Positions 46,961 through 58,153 of a DNA stretch of 64,000 bases are shown in pieces. Origin of the DNA: Siphonodentalium dalli (Eukaryota > Mollusca > Scaphopoda > Gadilida > Siphonodentaliidae); contig CP136062.1 in NCBI GenBank assembly GCA_032622095.1, positions 202,583,959 to 202,647,958 of the forward strand. The letters run 5' to 3'. The stretch's first letter is position 1, and the number at the start of each line of letters is the position of its first letter. The position numbers and the translations under genes are program-made. The notes under the pieces were generated by a model. It did no database searches. It had not been told where the DNA came from and was given only the letters and a program-made list of their open reading frames with translations.

Positions 46961-47851
46961 TGTTTTAATATATAAAAGTAAGTTAACAATTTAATTCATC
47001 ACACACATTTCTTAAGTACACATGGTGTCTCGTGCTAATCTCTCACCAGGGGGCGCTGCCAATTTTAACTGAGAAATGCCCAATTATATATCATTTTGGC
47101 CTATTTTGGACAATATTATTTTGATTTTCGAAACTAGTCACACTAACGTGTAATCCCATATTTTCAGCGTTATCACTTAATACTTATATGTTTTGTGTGG
47201 AGGTTAACATATAGTCTCTGGACAATGTGGTCAGTTAAAATATTGATATGGTAGATATGGTAGTATTTCTGTGATAATATATGTGATAACATATGCTAAA
47301 TCTAAACTTTGTAACATACAAACCTTCTATGGGGCATTGGGTATCTGGACACCAATCATGTCATATCTTCACCATGTGGTGCTGTCAAAAGTGGCAATCC
47401 AATGCGTGTTGTTATAATATATACGTTGGTTTTAATGTAACACTGGTGATTTAATTTTCTAAGATTACACGGGAAACACTATGTTCTGTATATTCTGCCA
47501 TATTCTCACGATATCATGAATTATCACGTATTATGAATTGTAATCAACAGCTCCTATATATATGCAAAATGTCATATATATATATAGACCACATTCAGGT
47601 TTCTGTTTAATCTCGCAATGTGGCATTTTATTATTACATGTGATATCTTAGATGAACTGGAACCTTCGAAAGAACATTTCGGAAATATACAGTGTGAATG
47701 ATACTTTAAAGACCCTATAAATATGGTACCGTTGCAATCATGATATCCGTGGAATTGAATAGACGTATGGAAAAGAGTAACAAATTGTCAACATCAAGAG
47801 TTGTTATGGAATTATAATTGTGTCGGTTTGTACTGGATAATAACAATTCGA
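46961..47851. other. Unassigned
   Basis: Contains 'caccagggggcgctgcc', which echoes the GGTGGCGCTATCTG of the preceding repeat, and a TA microsatellite near 47570-47586. No gene. Confidence 0.4.
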
Positions 47852-48770
47852 TTAATGTTCATTGTTGCAAATATCCTTTAGGCATTTGCAAAAGTCTGTA
47901 CATGACACACTGTTCTGTCTACACGAACATCTACCATTGCATTGCACACAACCACATACAAGAGAAAATTCACGAGGAAGAGCTTTTGTGAACTTAATCG
48001 GCTCCAAGTTATCCAAAGCATTCAGGTCGCAGCACATCACATGCTATATGTGAGTCAAGTAAGTTGGTGAGGGTCTTGGTGACATAGAAACACCTAAGCA
48101 AATGGCCATGAAGAGCAACCGAGGCAGGAGGCAAGTCGTGGAGATGTTTTCCTTTGTTCAGAAACATATCACATCGCAATTCATCAAATAACTCATTTGG
48201 CTATTCTTCTGTAAAGTATTCACAAGAAAATGTTCTGCCATTTGGAAAGTATCCGATGGTGGATGTTCTTCTCCAAATTTTTCTAAATACAATTCAGGTT
48301 TCGACCGAAGTGCCGCTGCTTTGGTGCCACCTTTACTTGTCGTATCGGAACATGTGAGTATGTGCGCCTTGAGAAGTACGGAACAAAGTGACGGTCCTAT
48401 ATTGCGTGCAATCTGACACTGTGGTTCCTACTACAAGATGTGCTCCGGTTTCTAACGCTTTGATGACGAAATGGCTGCCTGCCGTCGTCTGAAGCATTTC
48501 CTTATTTTTCTGCGAAACCCAAAATTTATCTGGTTGGGCAGGAAGGTGCGTTGTATTCGTTAGACACACAAGTTCGATCGGTGAACATTTGTTCCTTCGT
48601 TCCCTCTCGCCGGATTTCACAGAAAATTCCTGATAGCTGTCAAATATAATGTCCACTCTATCGTATGCACATTCTGCATTAAAATCTGTCCAAAGAATAT
48701 CCAAATAATCACCAAAACTGTTGCTGTCCTTCATGGAAACTTTCCTAGCTTGTGACATAAAATCGACCAC
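47852..48770 (-). pseudogene. Decayed PIN/FEN-like multicopy gene with CXC tail
   Basis: Minus strand. The N-terminal part (48770-48333) has DILWTDFNAECAYDRVDIIF and DSYQEFSVKSGERERRNK, then the degraded motif TSQGAHTHMF where SQEEADTRM is expected. The centre (EADT to GCD) is deleted. The frame-shifted remainder gives FDELRCDMF-like and LPPASVALHGHLLR-like words. The end (48040-47852) is a Cys-rich tail, CGCVQCNGRCSCRQNSVSC then CKCLKDICNN, like the tesmin/TSO1 CXC type. It belongs to the same family as 17946-18863, which keeps the missing central part. 'FDSY...KSGERERR' resembles the N-terminal motif of FEN-type nucleases (inference). Confidence 0.75.
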
Positions 48771-49039
48771 AATGGTTGTTATGAGTGAAGATTGATCTCC
48801 AAAATACCATCAACGATTTATTTGCTTGTTCTGCAGGACTGAAATTCACATCACATATATGGCAAGAAACGTGGTCAAAATGTTTTGGGTATTCGTATTT
48901 TTAGGTGCTAACTGCTACATCAAAGTAAAGTCAAAGATATCTATTGCCGGAAAATCGGTTTCGTCTTTTTGTTTCCGAACTGTACATTTACTCACACATT
49001 TTCCCAATTTAAAATGGATGTCCAAACGCGAAGTCTGGA

Positions 49040-49525
49040 GAAAAGGGAGTTTAAAACTCGATTCTAGCAGTGCTGTGCTGCTAAACTGCTAAGGAATGAA
49101 AATATTAAAAAAGAGAGTTTCAAACTCAATTCTAGCGGTGCTACGCTGCTAAACTGCTAAGAAATGAAAATATTAAAAAGAGAGTTTAAAACTGAAATCT
49201 AGCGGTGGTGCTATGCTGCTAAATTGCGAAGGAATGAAAATATTAAAAAAGAGAGTTTCAAACTGAATTCTAGCGGTGCTATGCTGCTAAACTGCTAAGG
49301 AATAAAAATATTAAAAGCAAGAGTTTCAAACTAAATTATAGCGGTGCTATGCTGCTAACCAAAGAAAATATTAAAAAAGAGAGTTTCAAACTGAATTCTA
49401 GCGGTGCTATGCTGCTAAACTGCTAGGGAATGAAAATATTAAAAAAGAGAGTTTCAAAATCAATTCTAGCGGTGCTATGCTGCTAAACTGCTAACCAGCG
49501 AGAATATTAAAAAAGAGAGTTCAAA
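49040..49525. repeat. Tandem repeat of about 67 bp, 7-8 copies
   Basis: Unit: GAGAGTTTCAAACTGAATTC, then TAGCGGTGCTATGCTGCTAA, then ACTGC and an A-rich stretch with GAAAATATTAAAAAA. Small indels occur between copies. Two copies of an unrelated block ('cagagaattactccaacta') follow at 49548 and 49681. Confidence 0.93.
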
Positions 49526-49732
49526 CTGTTACATAGTTACATTTGGAAATCAGAGAATTACTCCAACTAGAAAAATGAAAATATTTCACCCATCCTTGTT
49601 AAAAAAGGGTTACAAAGTTACATTTGGAAGTCATTTAAAAAATGCGACGTGTTTTTTGTTACATAGTTGCAAATGCTTATCAGAGAATTACTCCAACTAG
49701 GAACATGAAAATATTTCACCCATCCTTGAATC

Positions 49733-50838
49733 CCAAATTTGAGCCCGTGCAGTGAAAACCTATGTCAACTCTACATTAGTCATGTCCAGATGCAGGATGG
49801 TCCAGATATGTCCCAATATCCATAGTATAAGCCAGGATACAAAGATATATGCACATAACAATATAAAAAAATTCTATGATGGCCCTTAAAATGGAGAACC
49901 CCAAAGTTGAGCCCGTGCAGTGAAAACATATGTCAGCTATACCTGAGTCATGTCCAGATACAGGAATGTCCAGATATGTCCCAATATCGATAGCATATGA
50001 TAGAATCCAACGATATAGGCACATAACAATTTTTTATGATTGGCCCTTAAAATGGTGAACCCCAAATTTGATCCCGTGCAGTTTAAAACGAAGGAACCTA
50101 TACGTGAGTCATGTCCAGATGCAGGAGTGTCCAGATATGTCCAAGCATCAATATATTCCCGTAGTCCAAAGATTTAGGCACATACCCATTTTCTTTTATG
50201 GGTCCATAAAATGGTGAACCCCAAATTTGAGCCTGTGCAGTGTAAACCTAAGTAAACTCTACATTAGTCATGTCCAGATATGTCCCAATATCCATATTTA
50301 TATGCCAGAATCCAACGATATAGGCACATACCCATTTTTTATAATGGGCCCTTAAAATGGTGAACCCCAAATTTGAGCCTGTGCAGTCAAAACCTATGTC
50401 AACTAAACCTGAGTCAAGTACATATGCAGTATGGTCCAGATATGTCCCAATATTCATATTATATGACAGAATCCAAAGATATAGGCACATACCCATTTTC
50501 TATGATGGACCCTTAAAATGATGAGCCCCAAATTTGAGCCTATGCGGTTTAAACCTAGGTAAACTATACATTAGTCATGTCCAGATGCATGATGGTCCAG
50601 CTATGTCCCAAAATCCATACTATATGCCATAATCCAACGATATAGGCACATAACACTTTTCTGTGATGGGCCCTTAAAATGAAGAAACCCGAATTTGAGC
50701 CCGTGCAGTGAAAACTTATGTCAGCTATACATGAGTCATGTCCAGAAGCAGGAGGGTCCAGATTTGTCCCAAAATCCATATTATATCTCAAAATCCAAAG
50801 ATATAGGCACATAACACTTTTCCATGATGGGCCCTTAA
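49733..50838. repeat. Tandem repeat of about 160 bp, 7 copies
   Basis: Units begin CCCCAAATTTGAGCCCGTGC at 49733, 49898, 50060, 50219, 50365, 50526 and 50687 (periods 146-165). Each contains GAGTCATGTCCAGATGCAGG, 'gatatgtcccaatatccat' and 'ataggcacataacaa'. Minus-strand frames of exactly 82 codons appear three times. Confidence 0.95.
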
Positions 50839-51747
50839 ACGGGTATTCTAATAACGCCAGAATATTTAATCCATATGGTGTAGTAGTTATCTAGCAAACA
50901 TACGGAGAAAGAAGTCAACAGAAATTTTGAACGGTGTGCGAGTCACTTGATTTTAGCCACCCCTCCCCAAACACGTTTCGTCGAAAAATTACATATTTTT
51001 TATAACGACTTTACAACAATTTTATAATTGATCTTAATGTTACCCGATATGAATCGTGTACTGACAGGGAAATCCAGAGATGCTGTTTGATTTATTACAG
51101 ATATGTTTAGGCTTCCAGACCCCAGTTATATCAACAACAACATATTTTATTGATAACAAGTAATTATGTATGCACGGATATTGTTAGAGCGTCCCTAAGT
51201 TAATTATTGACACATCTGCACATAATTTAACTGAATGTGGTATATTACGTCTCAGATAAGAACCCCCGTGCGTAAAAATCAAATTTTGGCCGCATACTGG
51301 CGAGATATTTCCATATCCGTAATTGTATTCGTGATTTTTCGAAATGTCTCTCGTACATATAATTTTAACACGTCGTTTACAGATACATAAATGGCGCACC
51401 GCTCGAATCAGGGACGATGGGAAAAATTGCCTCAGAGTTAATGAACACTTTTATTGTTGGCGGTTTCTACCAAACTTAAGTGTATTTTTTTTTAACGAAA
51501 TCGTTTGGGAATAGAAACGAGTGACTCTCCCATTTTCACAAGTATCACATACGTCAATTTGAATGTTGCTTCAAGAAATCAAGCAACAATTATTTTGCTT
51601 TAGTATTATGAACTGCCTGACAATCCTTGTTCAGACTTCTTAATAGCGGACGTTTTGGCTCGGGTGTATGTAAGTCATCGACCTCCTGGCTGCGTTCATA
51701 CTTGAACATATTTACGAGAAATAATTTCTATTCACGTTGCGAACTAC
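50839..51747. other. Unassigned
   Basis: A short echo of the A monomer of the 37-39 kb satellite (GGCGGTTTCTACCAAACTTA near 51457). No gene. Confidence 0.4.
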
Positions 51748-52249
51748 TTAAAGGCACGTGCGGCCTTAATTGTCGAAAATATTCATATTTGTTCCAAACA
51801 CCGTAAACAGAAAAACATTAAAACGTATACAATTTCGTTCATATATACCATGACCATCGCGTAAACAGCATGTTATCATAAAGACCTACTATAGTTTACC
51901 TAAGCTAGAGCCTGATTGTGTTACAGAAGACAGCACAATGCTACTGGCTAATCACACACAAATGACATAAACGCTCTTTATTAGATCCATATCAGGAATT
52001 CACCAACAAAGAGCGCTCTTTATGTTTACCATCATAATATAAACAAACACCAGAAAAGTAACTTTTTATGCTTTTGTTTACATAACAATGGTCAAATATA
52101 TGACAATAACATACTGTTTATGCGATATTTCTTATTTGTATACGGACAAAGTCTGTCTACATTTTGATGTTCTTTCTGTTTGTGGCGGTTTTTGACGGGT
52201 GGAAATATTTTCACAGGATACCCACCGCCAAGGCCAACCGTACCTTTAA
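51748..52249 (-). mobile_element. 494-bp TTAA MITE (Kolobok-like), copy 4
   Basis: Body 51752-52245, exactly 494 bp, flanked by TTAA. Same orientation as copy 1 and almost identical to it. Confidence 0.94.
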
Positions 52250-52251
52250 CA

Positions 52252-52570
52252 AATGGGCGTTATTTTTTCAAAGTGGTGTTCAGATATCTTATGGAGGCTG
52301 TTCAGTAGACACACTGTTGATACTTGTTAACTGCGAATGTGAAAAATCATTGGACCAAATTCGATTTTGACATTGTGAGTTCTTAAATACCATCTACATA
52401 CCAACACTACGGACTTGTGCTTCATGTAATAATGTTGAAATTATATCTATTCATGTTACCAACTACTCAGCAAATCGACGTTATCTTTTACAGTTGTGTT
52501 GAGATATCGTATAGAGGCTGTTCAGTAGACACATTGTTGATACTTGGCCAACATTTATACAATTGTTGAT
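52252..52570. repeat. Short direct repeat pair
   Basis: About 80-95 bp repeated at 52258 and 52480, sharing GAGGCTGTTCAGTAGACACA and TTGTTGATACTTG. Nothing else was recognised up to 52761. Confidence 0.75.
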
Positions 52571-52761
52571 ACTTGTTCTGTATGCGAATACTGGTGGCGA
52601 ATTTGTATTTGAATCTGTTTACCAGACAACCAAGCGGCCGTAAAACATGATTGTTGTGACATTGTTTTGAGGCAGTGCATATGCGCTCAACATATTTCAT
52701 GTAACCCGGTGTGCATACTATTCTTCATTTATATAGTGGGTCACAATAGATATGTTAAATT

Positions 52762-52956
52762 TTGATAAACTGGGATATCTATATTTCCACAACAGCCCAC
52801 TGTGAATGTGGGTTTTATATTGACGACGCTTTGCATTTTTTCTTCCAGTGCCCATTATTTGAAGAAAGACGATTATTATTTCCACCAATGCCTTTGGCTA
52901 AATGGAATTTTTTGTTGATAGCGTTGAATTCTCTTCGGTCAAAGCAATCTAAATGA
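52762..52956 (+). pseudogene. LINE C-terminal zinc-binding fragment
   Basis: The frame contains CECGFYIDDALHFFFQCPLF, then EERR. The CxC-x(8-9)-H-x(4-5)-C pattern is the C-terminal motif of some LINE proteins (after the RT/RNase H). The rest of the element is absent upstream; 52957-53340 may be its 3' UTR. Confidence 0.7.
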
Positions 52957-53989
52957 GAAATTGCTCAACAGCACGCAAACGTTCGTTGCGTCGTCAGGTA
53001 GATTCCATTGATGGAACACTTTCAAAATCCCAATAAGCCTATATCTTCGCCTATGTATTCGCCCATATTGTTATAAAAAGTCTCGGCTCATCTCACGATA
53101 GGACCTACATCCCCTTCGTGATATCTGTCCCCTCACAACTCTAGACCTCACCCTGAATCTCGATCCCCTTTTTAGGTACTACATTCCAACTAAGCAAACT
53201 TTGAGACCAAACATAATACAATATATAAATATTATGCGTTTCAATATTGTTAAAGGAGGGGAGCAATACTCTAAGTTCAATAACTTGTCATCCCTTCCCT
53301 TTTAATTAACTCATGTCATTTTTCAGATTCTATTTGTCAAAGTATAAAATGTAATAAAATCATATAGGGCACCTTTAAAAAGGCGGCTGGCAAATAAGAA
53401 AGTTGAATTTTAGTAGCTTGACCTATACCCATCTATATTATCGCTTTTATGAATTTGGGCATAATATGAGAAAGGAGAATTTTCACTGTATATATTATAT
53501 ACAGTGAAAATTCTGGACTATTTGTAGAAAATAACTATATAATTTGAATTAATTACTTGGTTAAGTTCAGTATCGCTTCAAGGTCTTTGCCAATACGTTG
53601 TGCTGCGACAAACAGGAATATCATCTACCAGATTCAGCTCCAACAAACACAGAAATCTATACCATCTACTATAGGCCTAAACAGTTTGTTGCCATTTTTG
53701 GGTGGTTGAACAGTTGAGCGATATATGTGATGTCACGACGTTGTCAACGTCATGGCAACTCAACTTGTTGCTTTGTAGAGGATGTTCATAAATATGGAGG
53801 ATGTGTGTTCTGTTTTATGATTGATAATATTATGAGAAATTTTATTCCAGTGTTAACAATATGCATGGTTATAAGGAGAGTTATAACACCAAATACCTGG
53901 TTGCTATGGAAACCATGAAATCACCAATACATGTTACATCGTACCCGTATACTCTCCGCTACATAAATATGACATGACATTTGCATAGG
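52957..53989. other. Probable LINE 3' UTR and unassigned DNA
   Basis: No gene. Contains the palindrome at 53476-53514. Confidence 0.4.
53476..53514. repeat. 39-bp perfect palindrome
   Basis: Arms AGAATTTTCACTGTATATA and its exact complement around a single T. It could extrude as a cruciform or mark a MITE remnant. Confidence 0.95.
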
Positions 53990-54370
53990 ATGGGAAAAGC
54001 TTGAAAAAATTGCATAAAATGAAAACAATTACGCGAAAAATAGCAAAAAAGGAGAGAAAATCAACATGTTAGAGGCTATATCAGATAGCGCCACCTTGTG
54101 GTAATTATCATAAACACTAATATCCTATCTCAGATGGTTGCTGTAACATAAAAACGTAGATTAAGTACATTTTTGCATGATAAATCATGCAAAATATGAC
54201 CGATATTATAAAAAAGCGTCCAAATAGCGTGATTTCGGTTGCCATGGAAACGGGAGCACGTCGACATCGCGATGACCCAAACAAAATTTGAAGCACATTG
54301 TCCAAGGATAAACCCCAACATAAAACATTGCGTCCACTCGGAAAATCCTACGGGGTTATAGGCTAGGGCC
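53990..54370 (-). repeat. Interspersed repeat, arm 2 of an inverted pair
   Basis: Reverse-orientation copy of 46571-46960 with similar boundaries. The separation is about 7 kb. Confidence 0.88.
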
Positions 54371-55705
54371 TGTGTTAGTAGCGGAATGGCGGTTTTTTTT
54401 TAAAATAAAATTTCGTCTTTCTGAAATTCTGTTTGTGACAACTTAAGTCTTTCGATGAAAGTGTTTGGAATTGACCTGGATTTGATGACGAATATCTCTG
54501 GAATTATATGTCCGATCATGACGCGATTTGTTTCTACGCGTAGAGTAGCTCTTGGTGAGTGATGTATGTTGACAAATAATGAATAATATTTTTATTTTTC
54601 AAAGGCAATGTTTATCCTGAAGCAACCATATTAGAAGCTTGTCCCTTTCCGAAGAATTATATTATTACCCACAATAGAAGATTCCTGCCCCCTGTGCAAT
54701 ATATGTATATCTTACCCGTATTAAAATCCGCGCAGTATTTATTATTTGCTCCCCTGAATTTAAAACTGAGCGCAAAATAATACGGCATGAGTTGCACACA
54801 TTGCGAAAGATAATTACTACGCCTATACACGTAGGGGTATATTTGCATTCGGTCAACCAATAACAAAACCATTACTCATTGCCAAGCGACAAAGCATGGT
54901 AACGTCGACGATGTTGAAATGTTTGTAATAGTTACACATAGTCCAGGTTTTATGTGCATGAAAGCACGCCCCTCCAATTTACCACCATGGATACCGTGAT
55001 CAAACAGTCTGAGATAGTTATTTCATCACGATCCACGGAGTTGATTACTGGCGTCAGCTACCTTCGCGGTTGTGGTTTTATTGCTTTATAGTTCATTCTA
55101 ATGATGTCCATAATTATTTAATATCAGAATAATAATTTGGAGCACAGAACCATATATGATCGCAACGAAATTACGATATGTTATGGTATACAAGATGTAA
55201 ATCCGTCGTGATTGTGTTTAATATACACGTATACACACGAATCTCCAGTAACTGTCATCAGATCCATCATCTAAGTGCGCGAATTTAAAGCGGGAAAATT
55301 CATAACTGAGAGAAATATAGTAGTGCGCGAATTTAAAACGAGTAACGCCTTACTCGTATTTAAATTAGCGCAGTACTATGAATTACATTGCGAAACGTTT
55401 GATACTGAATAGACAATTACGCCTATATACGGAGGCATATAGTTACATTCGGTCAACCAATATCGTGCAAACTCATTACTGAATGCCAAAATTGTGCCTC
55501 AAAAGAGACTTTTTACAAACTCACAAATCACAGATGAATCAAATTCTAAAACGGCCTCGTTTTAGCTCAACTTGACAATTTAATATAATTTAAGGAAATG
55601 TCGTTTAAAGTTTTTGTGGAAGTTCCGAATTTTCATAGCACAATGTAGTACAATGTGACCATCATATTGTGACATAAATTACGGATATTTATGAAGGAAG
55701 TCCCG
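54371..55705. other. Non-coding region with a diverged direct repeat
   Basis: 54710-54895 and 55335-55500 share GGTATA or CATATA then 'ttgcattcggtcaaccaata' and 'ctcattac(t)gaatgcca', preceded by 'attacgcctata'. The minus strand of the first contains ATTGG and ATGCAAAT, but no RNA gene or histone gene is seen nearby. Confidence 0.5.
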
Positions 55706-55930
55706 TTAATATACATCAATTTCATTTTGTTTTACGGCTACACCCATGTATTCGATTAACGATGAAGACCGACGTGCAATTTCGGGAGTTTCCGTTATCT
55801 TCCGGACAAGTACTAACCTTTTTAAATCTAAATGGATGTTATTTGTATACTTAAGTGAAAAATTTATGTATATTTGTAGTTTTTCTTCCACGAGTCCTCG
55901 ACTCAGAAACTTTATTTCACATACTGGATA
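55706..55930 (-). CDS. Unrecognised exon-like open frame, conserved copy A
   Basis: 61 open codons on the minus strand (no ATG at the start). They include EEKLQIYINFSLKYTNNIHL, then DLKRLVLVRKITETPEIARR. A diverged copy at 56836-57000 has LQKYVSFSLEYYKNI and ERYVMLQRITKTPEFTR. Differences are mostly conservative (I/V, K/E, L/M, R/K), as expected if both once coded for protein. I do not recognise the family. Both start after the sequence CGAGGACTCGTGG. Confidence 0.4.
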   Translation of the reverse strand, partial: YPVCEIKFLSRGLVEEKLQIYINFSLKYTNNIHLDLKRLVLVRKITETPEIARRSSSLIEYMGVAVKQNEIDVY

Positions 55931-56454
55931 GTAATATAATTATATATTTGAGACCACTGACAAAACATTTAAACACCTCTACATGAGAGGCACAAAATTA
56001 CTCCTGTGGGCAAATCGGTTTATTTTCATCCCAGAAGAGCTAGTCTGCGACAGCCATTGATATACCACTATACGACAACGCTCTTTGTCTCCCCCAAACC
56101 GACTCCACATGAAGTGTAAAGGCAGCTTTGTGTGAATTGGTCGCTATGTAAAACATGGGTTTAGGTCATGCAGGAGCACCCAGGTGCGAATTATTTTAAC
56201 TCAACTTTACTTGAAGCTTTTATTTACTAAATTTTCATTGACGAGTAGTTACTTTAGGAACTTTTTTAGATAACAAGTTTAACAAACGGCCATTCGAGTA
56301 TGGATCGATGGAGCGTGTATATACTCTCATTCGTACTGACGGTTAACGGTGCCCGGTCAACTACTCATAGTCGTATGGGCGGATGATCCGATTATCTTAC
56401 TGCGCTTACCCTTATCTGTAATAACGTGAAGAGCTACTGCGTCTAAATACTCAC

Positions 56455-56640
56455 ATTCGCGTGAACAGATGACGATTCTAACGTCACGACGACCAATTGG
56501 CAGCAAAAATACACAGATCAACATATGAAGTATGCGAGTGCGGATTTCGCTGGGAATAAGTTGTATCCAGTTAATAACAACAGAGTAAGGGAATCGAAAT
56601 TTCCCCGATTACGAAGAAGTTAGTATAGATTGTCCACAGC
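56455..56640 (-). pseudogene. GRL relic (last part of a main exon)
   Basis: The minus strand reads ALAYFIC, a TGA stop, then SVYFCCQLVVVTLESSSVHA followed by N and GTGAGT. This matches GRL5 (FFTCLSVYLLCQLVVVMLTS and SSVHTN). It is broken by the stop, a deletion of about 16 bp and loss of everything upstream of 56640. The splice donor is preserved. It shows the cluster once extended to at least this point. Confidence 0.85.
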
Positions 56641-56835
56641 CACACGATTAATATGCTAAAAACTTTAATTAGCGCCACAAATTGCTTAATAATCTCGCAA
56701 AAATAGTATTCCTACCATGCATAACTCCCAAAACCATATACAAATCACTATGATGAGTCATACAACTTGAGACTATGTTGCATGAACGCCGAATGTTTGT
56801 CAATACTCTGCAAAAATGTTCATATAAAATTCCAT

Positions 56836-57000
56836 CTATAGTCGATAAATGACGCAGATCATCGGGTAAATTCGGGAGTTTTTGTTATCCTCTGAAGCAT
56901 TACATACCTTTCTAAGTCCATATCGATGTTTTTGTAATACTCAAGTGAAAAACTTACGTATTTTTGCAGATTTTCCCACGAGTCCTCGAAGGCTAAATTT
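56836..57000 (-). pseudogene. Unrecognised exon-like block, copy B (with stop)
   Basis: Partner of 55706-55930. The frame is interrupted by a TGA after PEFTR. Similarity covers about 45 codons plus the CGAGGACTCGTGG header. It ends 60 bp before the satellite array. Confidence 0.4.
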
Positions 57001-57058
57001 TAATTTGAAATATTTGAGACGACATATAAGCTTGATCTGAGTTGAAGGACACCTCGAT

Positions 57059-58153
57059 GTGCCATTATGATCGATACATGGCCATTATGATCGATACATG
57101 GCCATTATGATCGATACATGGCCATTATGATCGATACATGGCCATTATGATCGATACATGGTCATTATGATCGATACATGGCCATTATGATCGATACATG
57201 GCCATTATGATCGATACATGGCCATTATGATCGATACATGGCCATTATGATCGATACATGGTCATTATGACCGATACATGGTCATTATGATCGATACATG
57301 GCCATTATAATCGATACATGGCCATTATGATCGATACATGGTCATTATGATCGATACATGGCCATTATGATCGATACATGGCCATTATGATCGATACATG
57401 GCCATTATGATCGATACATGGCCATTATGATCGATACATGGTCATTATGATCGATACATGGCCATTATGATCGATACATGGCCATTATGATCGATACATG
57501 GCCATTATGATCGATACATGGTCATTATGATCGATACATGGTCATTATGATCAATACGTGGTCATTATGATCGATACATGGTCATTATGATCGATACATG
57601 GTCATTATGATCGATACATGGCCATTATGATCGATACATGGCCATTATGATCGATACATGGTCATTATGATCGATACATGGCCATTATGATCGATACATG
57701 GTCATTATGATCGATACATGGCCATTATGATCGATACATGGCCATTATGATCGATACATGGTCATTATGATCGATACATGGCCATTATGATCGATACATG
57801 GCCATTATGATCGATACATGGCCATTATGATCGATACATGGCCATTGTGATCGATACATGGTCATTGTGACCGATACATGGTCATTATGATCGATACATG
57901 GCCATTATGATCGATACATGGTCATTATGATCGATACATGGCCATTATGATCGATACATGGTCATTATGATCGATACATGGTCATTATGATCGATACATG
58001 GCCATTATGATCGATACATGGCCATTATGATCGATACATGGTCATTATGATCGATACATGGTCATTATGATCGATACATGGTCATTATGATCGATACATG
58101 GCCATTATGATCGATACATGGCCATTATGATCGATACATGGTCATTATGACCG
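57059..58153. repeat. 20-bp satellite array, right copy
   Basis: About 55 copies of the same unit as 1-960, with the same T/C dimorphism and the same right junction. Here the left edge is visible: CACCTCGATGTG, then GCCATTATGATCG. The order of T and C variants near the right end is similar to the left array, but not identical. Confidence 0.98.
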
